A stretch of DNA of 64,000 nucleotides from Tenodera sinensis (GCA_030765045.1 CM060966.1:66027921-66091920), one strand, 5' to 3'; numbered from the stretch's first letter, positions 32,515 through 44,015 are shown. Made by a program: numbers and translations. Notes: generated by a model from the sequence alone, not told the origin.

Positions 32515-33243
32515 ATATTTCAAAACTCGTCTTTTGGGAGAAATTTCTTACAATTGGGTCAGGGAATAAATGCAGTACAGGGTTTAGTGCATAAAGAATT
32601 GCCTTTTATAAAGATAGAGGTAAATAGGCTTCCCTCATTTGCGTTGATTGACACGGGCAGTGTGGTAACATTAGTCAATGCACAGTATGTTAAGGATAAG
32701 CGTAGAGATCTAATGGTTGAGGAAACACAATTTATTACGGTAGATAGCAGCCCGTTGAAGATTATTGGCTCCTTAGTAATTCCGTGGAAAATTGGAGAGT
32801 TTTGTTGGAACCATAAAGTTTATGTGATAGAGGAATTATTTGTACCACTGATTCTAGGAATGGATTTTGTTAGACACACACAAATGGTAGTGGATTTAGC
32901 GAGAGCAAAAGCTTATTTCGGTTTTCAACCGAGTACTTATATTCCATTGGAAACTTGGTTAAAACAGAGTCCAGGGGGTACAGTTATTTCTAATGTGGAA
33001 GAAGAATGGTTAAACAGGGAAATTGATCTGGGACATTTATCATCACAACAGCAGAGGAAATTACAACCACTTTTAGATGAGTTTACTGATGTGTTAACGA
33101 AACGTCTGGGACGAACAAGCCTTATGCAATATGAAATTCAGTTACAGGATCAAACACCGGTACGATTACCGCCTTATTGGCTACCCCCAAATCGGCTAAA
33201 TTTATTAAGAAAGAAAGTGAACGAAATGTTAGAAACAGGAGTG
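32515..33243 (+). pseudogene. Pol: protease and start of RT
   Basis: In the same frame as gag, separated only by the TAG at 32512. Contains an aspartic protease (ALIDTGSVVTLV with the DTG catalytic triad, then VPLILGMDFV as the flap/hydrophobic-Gly end) and an RT N-terminal part (YEIQLQDQTPVRLPPYWLPP, KVNEMLETGV). It is cut by the insertion that begins at about 33244. Confidence 0.88.
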
Positions 33244-34032
33244 TGGTGCTGTTCTTATATATTACGAATGTGATGGTGATGAGCTTTTGACTCTTCCGTT
33301 ATCTCGGGTCGTGGTACTGGATGGAATGAACATACACTCGGACTTAACTTTGGTGGAATATTTTATTCGCACCTTCTTGTTCACAGTATTTAAATCGTAT
33401 TACAGTAGTAAGTCTTTTATTTCAGTGGATCGACTTCCCTAGCATCGCCGGGATTTAATGTCTGAAATTTTAGCGATATTTCGCTAAAAGTGTTTTCTGT
33501 CACTTTCCACTTCGTCTATTTTACGTCCTTTTATTTACTCGCGCACTTCGTATTAACTAATTTATTAAAGTTAGTTAATGTCTTACTTATTTTACACAAA
33601 TTAACGGTCTTTAAACACTTAGTAAATTTACTTTCACAATTTTATGATGGGCACACATAAAAATACGTCCATCTACCCCAAACACATAGACGCTAATGAC
33701 TAGACAATTGGCGACGCATTACACTTCTTTTTATGTACATCCGCATATGCGTTTATCAAATAGTTCCTGCATTGTTAGGGAAGCGATCCTTAGCCATTCT
33801 CCCTTCGCTTTCAATATTGAACACATAGTTCTTTTATTTATACATATATAATAAAATGAAATATGGAAATATTTATGACGTCTTTAAGCAAACTTAATTG
33901 TTTGTAACAATGAACATTAGTAACACGTTTTCGTCATTTAACCAACTCGTACCAACATCAAAAACAAATTACACTCTTGACAAATATTCACATAAACGAT
34001 TTTCTTTTGGGGTCTTTTAATATTCTGTCTCA
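33244..34032. mobile_element. Probable solo LTR inside pol
   Basis: The RT coding text stops at METGV-equivalent codons (33241) and resumes at 34033 with IVQSQSNYSSP, so 793 bp were inserted. The insert begins TG and ends CA, with AGTG on the left (33240-33243) and AGTA on the right (34033-34036), a possible 4-bp duplication with one mutation. No TIR and no coding. A solo LTR of another retroelement is the best fit, but no second copy is in the window. Confidence 0.5.
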
Positions 34033-34731
34033 AGTAATAGTACAATCCCAGTCAAATTATTCAAGTCCGGTGTTCGTAGTACCAAAGGCAAATAATGAGG
34101 TGCGGTTAGTAGTGGATTATAGGCAGTTGAACCAGAAACTGCGGATTGATTCAACCCCATTACCCCATATTCATTACTCATTTCATTGGTTTGCAGGAGC
34201 AAGGTATTTTACAACTTTGGACTTAAAGAGTGCGTATTACCAGATCCCTTTACATAAGGATTCCTGATGGTATACAGCTTTCATCACCGATTATAATTTG
34301 TTTGAATTTACTTCACTACCTTCTGGTTTGGCGGTTGGAGCTCAGGTCTTAACACACTTACTAGATAAGATCTTTGGGGATATTAAGTTTAATTATCTTT
34401 ATCATTATCTAGATAATCTTTGCATTTATTCAAATACCTTTGAGGAACATCTTTCTATATAAGAGAGGTGTTTACCAGATTACGTAACGCTGGATTAACA
34501 GTTAATCCGCAAAAAGTGAAGTTTGCTACCTCAGAATTGAGATTCTTGGGGCATATTATTTCGTCACAGGGAGTGCGAGTAGATGCTGACAGAGTAGTTA
34601 AGATTCACGAATATCTGCGACCACAGACGGTTAAGCATGTAGCAAGATTTTTGGGAATGGTTAATTACTTTTCGAAGTTTATTCCTGATTATGCGGCCGA
34701 ACCATTAAATAGGTTACTAAAAAAGGAGTAA
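34033..34731 (+). pseudogene. Pol: reverse transcriptase
   Basis: Motifs in order: SSPVFVVPKANNEVRLVVDYRQ, TTLDLKSAYYQIPL (first Asp), an in-frame TGA at 34265, FEFTSLPSGLAVGAQ, YLDN at 34406-34417 where YxDD is expected, a stop and frameshift near 34460, then LRNAGLTVNPQKVKFATSE and FLGMVNYFSKFIPDYA. The Asp-to-Asn change alone would abolish polymerase activity. Confidence 0.88.
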
Positions 34732-35335
34732 GGTTTCATTGGGATATAGAGCAAGTAAAGGCGTTTATTAGATTAAAGGAATGTTTAATGTCACCTCCAG
34801 TGTTGGCAGTACTGGACTTCTCTAAAAAATTTGTGCTTCAAATAAATGCCTCGTCTGGAGCGATTTCGGCGGTATTGCTTTTGGAATCTTCTGAGGGGAG
34901 GAAAGCGGTGGCTTATGCCTCACGACGATTATCAGTAACCGAGAGAAAATATTCAATTTACGAATTAGAGGCCCTGGCGGTGTTGTATGGCTTGGAGAAA
35001 TATCGATTTTACCTGGAACATACCGAATTTCAATTAGAAACAATCAGGCTATAGCATGGGTTTTAGTGAAACCGAGGAAAGCAGGGAAAATTGCCAGATG
35101 GGCATTAAAATTATCTAGTTTAAGTTTACAGTAAAACATGTCAGAAGTTCGAGTAATTCAATAGCGGATGCCCTGTCAAGGATGTATGATACGCCAGCGG
35201 ATAATTGTGAACAAGTGACAGGAAAAGTATGTACGATATTATCAAATCTTCCCTCGTTGTTTGAAGATATCCGGACCTATCAACGTAACGATAGTGAATT
35301 GGGGCCCCTATTGCAGCAGGTTGAGGGGGGGGGGG
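34726..35335 (+). pseudogene. Pol: RNase H and linker
   Basis: After a one-base shift around 34725 the frame gives FHWDIEQVKAFIRLKE, LAVLDFSKKFVLQINASSGAI (RNase H first Asp replaced by Asn in the QxDAS position), YASRRLSVTERKYSIYELE. A further shift near 35040 gives NNQAIAWVL and, around 35150, IADALSRM, the typical RNase H/linker end. The next break is in a G run at 35327-35336. Confidence 0.82.
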
Positions 35336-36450
35336 GAAGGAGTACAAAAATATGTCGTACAGGATGGAGTATTGTGTTGTAAAAATAGAACGCAGGATGC
35401 AAAGAATCTGGTACCAAAGAGCTTAATTCCAGAGCTGTTTACCTATTTTCACAAAGCGCCTAGTGGGGGGCATTTAGGGGGGTTTAAAACTAGAGCTAGG
35501 ATCAAACTTTATTTCAGATGGAAAGGAATGGATAAAGAGATAACCCAAAGAGTAGCTCAGTGTCATGGGTGTAAACAGAGCAAGCCTGTAAAGAGTAAGC
35601 AAGTGGGGTATTTGGCCTCCAAAGTAGCTGAACGGCCAATGGAGAGATTATTTGTCGATTACATCGGACCATTTCCGAGGAGCAAGATGGGAAATAAATA
35701 TGCGCTGGTGATAGTTGATTCGTTTACAAAATATGTTTGCATACGAGCAGTTCGTGAAGCGAACACCCACAATGTGATTAAGGAATTGCAAGGGATAATT
35801 GCTGCCTTCGGTGTACCGGAGGAAGTCGTTTCTGATAATGCCACGTGTTTTAAGTCAAGGGCGTTTAAATTGTTTTGTTGGGGAAGTGGCATTTGTAACA
35901 TATTAATGGTACCCTACTATCCTAAGGCATCCCAAAGTGAAAGGGTCAATAGAAACCTGAAGAATGCTTTGATTGTCTGTCACTCAGATGATCATACCAA
36001 GTGGGACCAGAACTTGTACTGGTTGCAATTTGCATTCAATGCGGCTAGGCACGAGAGCCATGGCGAGAGTCCATTTAGGTTAATGTTTAAATTCCAGCCT
36101 AACTGTCCTCTATCTAATTTATGGGGGATTAAGGATATTTTGCCGGATAAAGTAAGCGAATCCAGATTCGGGAGACCTGGAAACGGGTCAGGCGTAATTT
36201 TTTGAAGGCTAGAGGTAAAGTGGCTAAGTATTATAATGCGGGACGACAAGCTCATCACTTTCAGGTTGGCGATATAGTGTACGTACAAAACCACCCACAG
36301 AGTAAGGCAAGTAATAAGTACACGGCTAAACCTGCCCCGAGGTATAAGGGCCCGTGGGTCACAGAAGAATTCACATCTCCAGACTGGAGATTGATGGAAA
36401 GCGGTACTGGAAAATTAAGCTTTGCACATGTGTCTCAATTGAAGAAATAA
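35336..36450 (+). pseudogene. Pol: integrase
   Basis: After the poly-G frameshift, the zinc-binding region is visible (HKAPSGGHLGGFKTRARI, then CHGCKQSKP: HHCC). The catalytic DDE core follows: FVDYIGPFPRS (Asp), VVSDNATCFKS (Asp), PYYPKASQSERVNR (Glu). A frameshift near 36150 separates the C-terminal part, which reads FQVGDIVYVQNHPQSK and YKGPWVTEEF and ends LKK at 36450. All catalytic residues remain, so the integrase decayed mainly by indels. Confidence 0.9.
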
Positions 36451-36535
36451 CAGAAATGGGAATTGTAAACTGAGATGTTCTCCGGGGAAGGATGAAGGGT
36501 TCACCTCTTTAAGGCTATTGTTTCACAATAGATTT

Positions 36536-36547
36536 AAGGGGGGGGAG
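36536..36547 (+). promoter_or_regulatory. Polypurine tract
   Basis: An A/G-only run dominated by G, directly before the 3' LTR. Primes plus-strand cDNA synthesis in LTR retroelements. Confidence 0.85.
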
Positions 36548-37563
36548 TGTAACGGATTAATTTGGAGGGAGCACGAACGGCCGTTCGAAGAGCCAAAAGA
36601 GAGGGTGGCCGGCAAAAGATGGAACAGCTTGAGATGACGTCAGAGACAAAAGCTGGTTGTCTAGGGGATTCTACTGCGTGGAGTGAGTGTGGGTAGAAGT
36701 GTACCGTGAGATGTGACCAGGAGTGGGTCAGCCCTGAACAACGGGAAGTAGAACCAGGGGACCATTGCAAGTTGTTGGGACGGCGCTGAGCCCTGGTGAA
36801 TGCAGCACCAGCGCATAAGCCTAATCCTGCTAATTACATGTAATTCAACTTGGTGCATGTGGTTCCTTGGGAAGGGACTGGTATTGACTTCTGATTCGAA
36901 TTGGCCAGTTAATGTTGGTAAGAGACGTCGCCTGTGTGAAAAGGAGAATTCGATGAGTGGCTGTGAAACCAGAGGAGCCAGTTGTACACCGTTGACTAGG
37001 GCGTGGCTCTTCCAGACTGCAAGTTTGCCGTACATCTTATATCTTCGAGTGCCGACATTGGGATGAGTACCAATTTAATTAATAATAGTTTTGTGGGAGT
37101 GGGAAAACTCCAGAGGAACAGTTAATAAGGGGGGATTGCACTGTATGAGGCCCTTTAATCACCAAACCGGAGATCAACTTGGTATAGGTGGAGATTGTCA
37201 CAGACTGTAAGCAAGATTTCCAGTTAGATTGTATTTTCTCCGTTTTTTCTTAATTTCATAATATAGGAAACTTTATTGTTTCATGTTAATATTTTCATGT
37301 TAATGTTTAACAGAGTCCATGTTCAAATTTGTTGTTTCATTTTAATATTTATATGTTAATATTTAACAGAGTCCATTTTTAAATTTGTTGTTGCCTTTTA
37401 ATAATTGCTTGTTAATGTTTAATAGTGTTCATTATAATAAATGTTATGTTATGCTGTAGTTTGTTGTGTTACTTGGTAGTATCCTGTCTCGATCCTGGGG
37501 AATAAGTTATTGGGAGAAAAGAAAAGTAGTAGGTGTAAATATAGCGCCAAAGGTGGCGTAACA
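36548..37563 (+). repeat. 3' LTR
   Basis: 1,016 bp, same ends as the 5' LTR, with scattered substitutions such as TGGGAGC/AGGGAGC near the start. The clusters of GTAGAAGT, ACGTCAGAG and TGCATGTGGTTCCTTGGG are shared. Confidence 0.95.
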
Positions 37564-37573
37564 GTATTTAGAT

Positions 37574-37588
37574 ATATTTCTTCCATAT
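37574..37588. repeat. TSD left, LINE B copy ii
   Basis: ATATTTCTTCCATAT, repeated exactly at 40650-40664. Confidence 0.9.
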
Positions 37589-38099
37589 ATTTGGCCTCAG
37601 GGGTCTCTGTCTAGGGGATATGTGAATAGTGACCACAAGGTACCCAAGCTGAGCAGAACATTACTTCCACTTACTGGTGTTTTGCTCCTCACTGTAACTT
37701 TTCTATCTGACCTTACCTTGGTCATGTCTTGTTGTCTTCCGACCCCGATGCTATTAGGGTTCTCGAGGGCTAGGGAGTTTTTCCAACCTCTCCATTTCTC
37801 TAGAATATTAACCCCTAACATGCTGACGTGTCATGGCATGTAATACGTCTTCTGATTGGTAATCAGAGGATATGGTCGGTGAATTTATTTTGATAACTCT
37901 CCCGGTCAGGTCGGTGAGACCCGTAAACCAACGACAGGTGCGGTCATCCAGACATTCTGGGGGTTGTGAGAGAGCGATGTGACCACCAAAACATAAAAAT
38001 ATGGTGCTCTCTAAAAAGCGGTTACTATTACTGCTATTCCTCTCTTCCTTAGAAAAAAAGGAACATAAAGAATTTAAGAAAGATTTGAAACAAGAAAGA

Positions 38100-39680
38100 A
38101 AATGAGATCCTAGCACTCAATACAATATCTTTTTTCAAAATTTTAATATGCAAGAACTGAACATTGCAAGAAATAATCTAAAAAACAAAAAGTCTTCTGG
38201 ACCAGATCACATACATCCAGAGTTCATAAAAAACGTGGGTAAAACAGCAAAACAACAACTACTAAAACTCTATAATCTATCCTGGAAAACCACTGTAGGT
38301 ACCTGCTGAATGGCGAAAAGCAATAATTGTCCCACTCTTGAAGAAAGATAAAACAGCATCAGAAATATAAAATGATAGACCAAGAGCGCTTACTAGCATA
38401 ATAGCAAAAGTGATGGAAAGAATGGTGTCAAACAGGTTAAATTGGTTTTTAGAATCACAAAATTTAGTATCCCCATGTCAAGCTGAATTCAGAGAGTTCC
38501 ACTCTACAAATGAACAAGTCTTACTTCTCAGTCAAGAAATCAAAGACTCCTTCAATAGGAAAGAAGATAATGTATCAGTTTTTATTGATTTCTTAAGTGC
38601 ATATGATTCTATATGCAGAATAAAACTACTAAAGAAAGTAAAAAAAATTGGGATACAAGGTCCAATGTTTTCGTGGCTATGTCATTTCCTAACACAATGC
38701 TTTATTGCTATCAGATATGGAAGAAATATATCTAAATACAAACAAGTACATCTTGGCTTACCACAAGGTGCAGTGCTCAGCACTACACTTTTTAATATAT
38801 TTATTAACGATCTGCCACAACAAATACAAGAATCAGGTGTGAAGTGTGTACTATTTGCTGATGACTTAGTAATGTGGACTTTAAAACCAAAAAGCAAAAG
38901 TACAGAACTAGAAAAAAAACCATGCAACAATCCTTAAACAACCTACAAAAGTGGACCAAAGAAAATTTAGTGACTGTTAATACAACAAAATCAAAGTACC
39001 AAATCTTTTCACTAAGAAAAAAAACCACTAAAAATAAAACTAAAATTTGAAGGTCAATTATCAGAAACAAAGGAAGCAAAGTATTTAGGAGTTACATTTG
39101 ATACCAAACTTACATGGACCAAACAAATAGAAAATGTAATACAAAGAGCAGAAAGGCGCCTTTCACTGTTAAAATGTCTAACAGGAAAGAAGTGGGGATG
39201 TTCCAGAGTAACTCTTAAGACAACATACAATGTATATATAAAGCCATTATTTACTTACTGCAGTGAAGTTCTTATAACAGCAAATACAAAAAAAATTCAA
39301 ATCTTTCAAAACCAAAGTCTGAGACTAATTACAGGTGCTATCAAAATCACACCAATACTAGCTATGGAAATACTAACCAACCAATACCCCATTGAATATG
39401 AAATAGTAAAAGCAGCTCTTACTCAACACGAAAAGTTGATCTGACTCCCATTCAATACATCTAACAAGAGGAATTTTACACATACACTAAAGACTCAGGA
39501 GAGCTTTCTTTCCAAAATTCAACACATCAAGAAGAATGTATACCTTCCTAATTCAAAGGAAAACTTCATATCTAAAGTCAATTCAACACATACATTAGAC
39601 ATCACATATTATTTACACTTGACAGAAGAAGTTAAGAAAAGTGATACTCCAACTAGTGTTCTCAAATTATTGGCATTAGA
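38100..39680 (+). pseudogene. LINE B copy ii RT
   Basis: SGPDHIHPEF at 38201, a TGA and TAA near 38307-38370, then 175 open codons from 38410 (VMERMVSNRLNWFL, VFIDFLSAYDSI, LPQGAVLSTTLFNIFINDL, LFADDLVMW, catalytic DD intact). A frameshift near 38930 follows, then a thumb and connection region in other frames (YLGVTFDTKLTW at 39080, NQSLRLITGAIKI at 39313). Not functional. Confidence 0.85.
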
Positions 39681-39698
39681 AACAATCTTTACTAGATT

Positions 39699-39829
39699 AT
39701 TATTTTATTTATGCCAACAAACTTACTGTTGGTGTTTTTAAACACACAAGACGTCCGCCCGGTAAGCGGAAGGTCTGTGGTTCAAATCCCAGTTGTGGCA
39801 TTGAATTTTTAAGTTCCAGTTCTACCTCT
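39699..39829 (-). mobile_element. SINE family S1, inverted-module copy in LINE B
   Basis: 131 bp, flanked by CAATCTTTACTAGATT (39683-39698 and 39830-39845). On the minus strand: GAGGTAGAACTGG, antisense tRNA-like unit to GCTTACCGGGCGGA, then directly CTTGTGTGTTTAAAAACACC and the GGCATAAATAAA tail. Middle part deleted, both termini as in the other S1 copies. Confidence 0.88.
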
Positions 39830-39845
39830 CAATCTTTACTAGATT

Positions 39846-40640
39846 TCCAGAACACAAATGGCTCCATATTTATACTGATGGATCATTGATATCAAACCGA
39901 GATGGAGCAGGGGCTGGAGTCACGTGTCACCTCTTTTCCTATTACAAATCTTTAAGTTATGGAGCTACAAACTTTGATGGAGAAATTGAAGCAATTCAAA
40001 TGGCCCTACAAAATCTTTTGTACAGAATTTCACATTTTCGGCAAGCAGTTACTCTCTCAGATTCTAGGGCAGCAATTATAGCAATTACTTCCAAGTTGTT
40101 ACCAAAAAACCAAACAATTATAGAACGTTGGAAGATGCTTAGCCATCTAACAGCACTTCAAAAACACCTAGTCTTCCAATGTATACCAGCTCACTGTGGA
40201 CTGAGTGGTAATGAGAAAGCTGATTTTCTTGCAAGAAACGGTACCAGTAATGTACAGAAATCTATAGTTAATCTACCATTTTATGCAGCTAAAAGATTAG
40301 TCAACTCTGAATACAAAAAAATTATTGAACAGTATTTCTATGCAAAATCAAAGAATAAATGATGGGAGCTACCAAACATTCAAATAGCAATTCCTGAGTA
40401 TCCTCGAAAAACAGGAGTTGCAACCTTCAGGTTGATTACAGGACATGATTGTCTGGCAAAACATTTAAACAGAATTGGGATATATTCTTCACCACTCTGT
40501 CCTCTATGTGATCTGCAAGAGAAAATGGATCAAGACCACCTTCAAATATGCCTGGCCACTTCTAGTGCCCCATTCATCAGTGAAAAATATTGGAGAGCAA
40601 GAGAATTAATGACTTCATTGTCAGAAATCCAGCATTAGCT
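39846..40640 (+). pseudogene. LINE B copy ii RNase H and C-terminus
   Basis: RNase H reads in frame from 39886 (SNRDGAGAGVTCHLF, FDGEIEAI, LSDSRAAI, CIPAHCGLSGNEKADFLAR). The DGS motif lies just upstream at 39870. A stop after AKSKNK at 40360 is followed in another frame by the ITGHDCLAKHLNRIGI and CPLCDLQEKMDQDHLQIC region, a CX2C...HX4C zinc-like end, finishing LSEIQH. Confidence 0.85.
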
Positions 40641-40664
40641 AACAACAACATATTTCTTCCATAT

Positions 40665-42260
40665 CTGATAGCAATAAAGCATTGTGTTAGGAAATGACAT
40701 AGCCACGAAAACATTGGACCTTGTATCCCAATTTTTTTTACTTTCTTTAGTAGTTTTATTCTGCATATAGAATCATATGCACTTAAGAAATCAATAAAAA
40801 CTGATACATTATCTTCTTTCCTATTGAAGGAGTCTTTGATTTCTTGACTGAGAAGTAAGACTTGTTCATTTGTAGAGTGGAACTCTCTGAATTCAGCTTG
40901 ACATGGGGATACTAAATTTTGTGATTCTAAAAACCAATTTAACCTGTTTGACACCATTCTTTCCATCACTTTTGCTATTATGCTAGTAAGCGCTCTTGGT
41001 CTATCATTTTATATTTCTGATGCTGTTTTATCTTTCTTCAAGAGTGGGACAATTATTGCTTTTCGCCATTCAGCAGGTACCTACAGTGGCTTTCCAGGAT
41101 AGATTGTAGAGTTTTAGTAGTTGTTTTGCTGTTTTTCCAAGGTTTTGTATGAACTCTGGATGTATGTGATCTGGTCCAGAAGACATTTTGTTTTTTAGAT
41201 TATTTATTGCAATGTTCAGTTCTTGCATATTAAAATTTTGAAAAAAAGATATTGCATTGAGTATTAGGATCGCATTCTCTTTCTTGTTTCAAATCTTTCT
41301 TAAATTCTTTACATTCCTTTTTATTATTTCTTGTTACTTTATGTGATTTAGCATTATATTTATTGAATGTTTCGGCTATGACTGCATCATTTACTAATAT
41401 TTTATTGTTATGTATGATATGTGTGCTGTTGTTTTCTTTCCTGTCCTTGACATTTTTATGAACTTATGGGCTTTGTTACCATCTGTCCTATAATCCATTT
41501 TTTCTAAGAAATTATTAAAGTGATTCTTTTTAGCTGTATTAATTTCTTTTTTTAGTGAGGCACATTTCTTCTGCCATATTTGTGTATCCGATATGTTTTT
41601 TGTTTGTTCAGCTGTATTTCTAGCCTATATCCTTTTGCTTTTTCAGTTCTTATAACTGGGGGTTCCAAAAGGGTTTGAGATTTTTAGTTCTTCCACGAGA
41701 AATATGTTTTTTTGCGGTTTCTAGGATGACTTTACAGACATTTTTGTTCATATGATCTGGTTGGTCATGTAGCTGTGAGTTTGTTTGTTCTTTAAATTAT
41801 GTTCCAGTTCAGTTTTATATTTGTTCCAATCTGCTCTTTTGAAGTTCCAATACAGATTTGTGTGATGTTGACTGTTATTTGTATTATCTAGGTTTATATC
41901 AGCAATTACTGTGCTGTGACCAGAACTTGGGTCTTCTATAACTTGTTTTTTAATTTTTGAAACAATATCTGTTGTAGCTAACAAGAGGTTACTGCCTGCT
42001 CCAGAGTAATGAATGAAGGTTGTGGGATCTTCTTTACTATAAATATCAATTCAAAAGTTGTTCCACTATCTTCCCTGTAGAATCCGCTTTTTCATAACCC
42101 CATCTTTTGGAATGGGCATTGAAATCCCCAATTATGATTGATTATTTAATTGGTCAATAAGTGAGAGATCTGGCTCATTCCTGGGAGGATTGTAAATACT
42201 GTAGACTATGAAGAATATGGATGTTATTAATGTTTTTTGTTAAATTTCAAATTATATAGT
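40665..42260 (-). mobile_element. LINE B copy iii, host of the nested insertions
   Basis: Minus-strand LINE B with RT (40969-40665), RT fingers and the later endonuclease part (VIEDPSSGHS at about 41940, YNPPRNEP near 42190). A short continuation (KYKQLHCGLP-like) appears left of the gypsy LTR at 26852-26875. Its 3' part beyond that is missing. The gypsy element and LINE B copy ii both inserted into it within about 25 bp of each other. RT stops are identical to those of copy ii. Confidence 0.82.
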
Positions 42261-42374
42261 AAATCTTGTTTGAAATGGAATGCACTCATTCTGGCATCTT
42301 TTTTTGTTTTCACATGTTTCCCATTTTAATAGCACAGAGTACCAATCAATGTGATGTATTGCACTAACATGAGT

Positions 42375-42560
42375 TTCTCTAGTCACTCCTATACAAACCA
42401 TTCTTACAAATGCTTATTCTTCTATCTGTTTCTTGTTAATCGAGAGAGACATTTGTGAAAATTATTTTATTACACTTTCCTCATAGGTATAATAGGAAAT
42501 GGGAGAATACAGTAGGCTTAAGCTAGTCAAATCTTTTAAAAGATGGTCATAAAGTGATGA
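42375..42560 (+). repeat. Inverted repeat R, left arm
   Basis: Matches the reverse of about 44700-44885 (shared ACCATTCTTACAAA, GAATACAGTAGGCTT and GTCAAATCTTTTAAA). A third partial copy is at 46195-46310 in direct orientation. Confidence 0.6.
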
Positions 42561-43794
42561 CTTTGAAATTTCAGTTTTTGCGTGATCATTAGGGAAAGAA
42601 AAGTGAACTTCCCATTTGAGAGAAAAGTATTAGAAAATTCAAACCAGTAACAAGGAATTCCTCAAAAATGGTTAAATTCACATGCACACAAAAAATGTAA
42701 TTAGCATAAATGTATGTTAATATATGAAACAAACGTAGAAACAGAAACGTGTGTGTGAATTTACTTAATGTTGAGTTGAAATTTGTTGCCCTGACATTAC
42801 TTAGTAAGTAAACCATAAGTGATATCAGTGTAATTAATTCTGACTCTACACTAAGTAAATAAATGTATGTGCTTCAACAACAATTCATTTTTTATGTAGT
42901 AAGATTCCATACACTTTTATGGTTTACACTGAAGTATTTCAGAATGAAGAGGACTTCATAGGCTATTCCCAGAAAATTCAAGATATACATTTCATTTGTT
43001 GTGAAAATACATATGGTAATTTAATAAAAATCGTTAGTCATTTTTGAGAAAATTAACATTTTTGAAAAATGTTCATTAGACAAACTAAAAATGTGATTGC
43101 ATGGTATTACAATGGGGAAATAATTTAAAACAAAAGTCTGTAATGAAAAGTAAGTTTAATATATATTTTGTTTTCTTTTCAACTTAAATATAATAATCAT
43201 ATTTCTGGTAGTTTTTCTGTCACCACATAACTTGCTGTCTTAAATCTCACATAAACAGTTCTTAAAACTGTGGTGCAATTACATCTATCTTAAAAATTAA
43301 TGGCTACCACTTGGCTATGTGTACAATAATAATCTGCCTTAGTGAAGTTATTTATGCAAATGTTTGCAAACAATTTATTCAGTTTCTGCATTAGGCAGTT
43401 TTTCGGTTTAGAGTATAATTTAATTGTCAAGTAGTTCTCTTCTGAGATTTATTGTGTTTCCATTTTCTGGTTTAGACAGGTTTTACTGTACTAACCTTCA
43501 ACAATAAAATAAAAGTCTTTATAGTTGTTTTAATTTGTAAAAATATTAATTTTCTCAGTAAAATTGTGTTGAGCTTTTAAAGGGCAACGAAACACAAAAA
43601 TCATGTTTCTTCCTAAATGAAAGATATGACTTTTAAAATGTAGTGCTAAGATTTTTTTACTATGTGATACTGTTATCGCTGTGTAAGTGAAATAATAAAC
43701 ACATCATACTTCAACTCCATCTGCAAGCTACAGACAGTGGAATTTTACAACTTGGCTACTGCTAATAAATTGAAAACTTTGTTGTCGGTGTGGG
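42561..43794. other. No gene recognised
   Basis: AT-rich; only short random ORFs. Lies between the arms of repeat R. Confidence 0.45.
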
Positions 43795-44015
43795 TGTCTC
43801 AATTGATTTGATACTAGCCTTGATTCCAAGGTCGCAAGATTAAATCTGGCGCAGACCGATTGCTTTTAAGTGTGCTTAAAATGACAGCTCCATGTCAGCA
43901 GATTTACTGGCATGTAAAAGAACACTTGTAGGACGAAATTCTGGCACAGCAGCAACACTAATATGATCCTGGCCATTGACAGCGTTGTTAAAGAACAAAA
44001 TATTTTTTTTTTTTT
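43795..44015 (+). repeat. SINE family S3, second copy
   Basis: Contains AAGGTCGCAAGATTAAATCTGG (degenerate B box), CAGATTTACTGGCATGTAAAAG, GGACGAAATTCTGGCACAG and GACAGCGTTGTTAAAGAAC followed by a T run. This parallels 22439-22661 on the other strand. Confidence 0.7.

Larger units (their letters stand above)
26876..37563 (+). mobile_element. Ty3/gypsy LTR retrotransposon with both LTRs and TSD
   Basis: 5' LTR 26876-27890 and 3' LTR 36548-37563, both beginning TGTAA and ending TAACA. GTAT flanks it on both sides (26872-26875, 37564-37567), a 4-bp duplication. Inside are a primer site, gag with a zinc knuckle, protease, RT, RNase H, integrase and a polypurine tract in Ty3/gypsy order. Removing a LINE (28004-31339) and a probable solo LTR (33244-34032) leaves about 6.5 kb. 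The pol frame is broken by stops and frameshifts, and the RT YxDD box has lost its second Asp. The element sits inside a LINE B copy. Confidence 0.95.
37589..40649 (+). mobile_element. LINE B copy ii, with 5' UTR but internally deleted
   Basis: Flanked by an exact 15-bp duplication. Starts with a ~450-bp 5' UTR that has a segment homologous to the LINE A 5' UTR (CCGGTCAGGTCGGTGAGACC, ACCAACGACAGGTGCGGTC). At about 38052 it jumps into the RT fingers, so the endonuclease is missing. RT, RNase H, Cys/His region and an AACAACAACA tail follow. An S1 SINE is inserted at 39699-39829. It has inserted into another LINE B (copy iii) whose RT carries the same stop codons. Confidence 0.9.
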
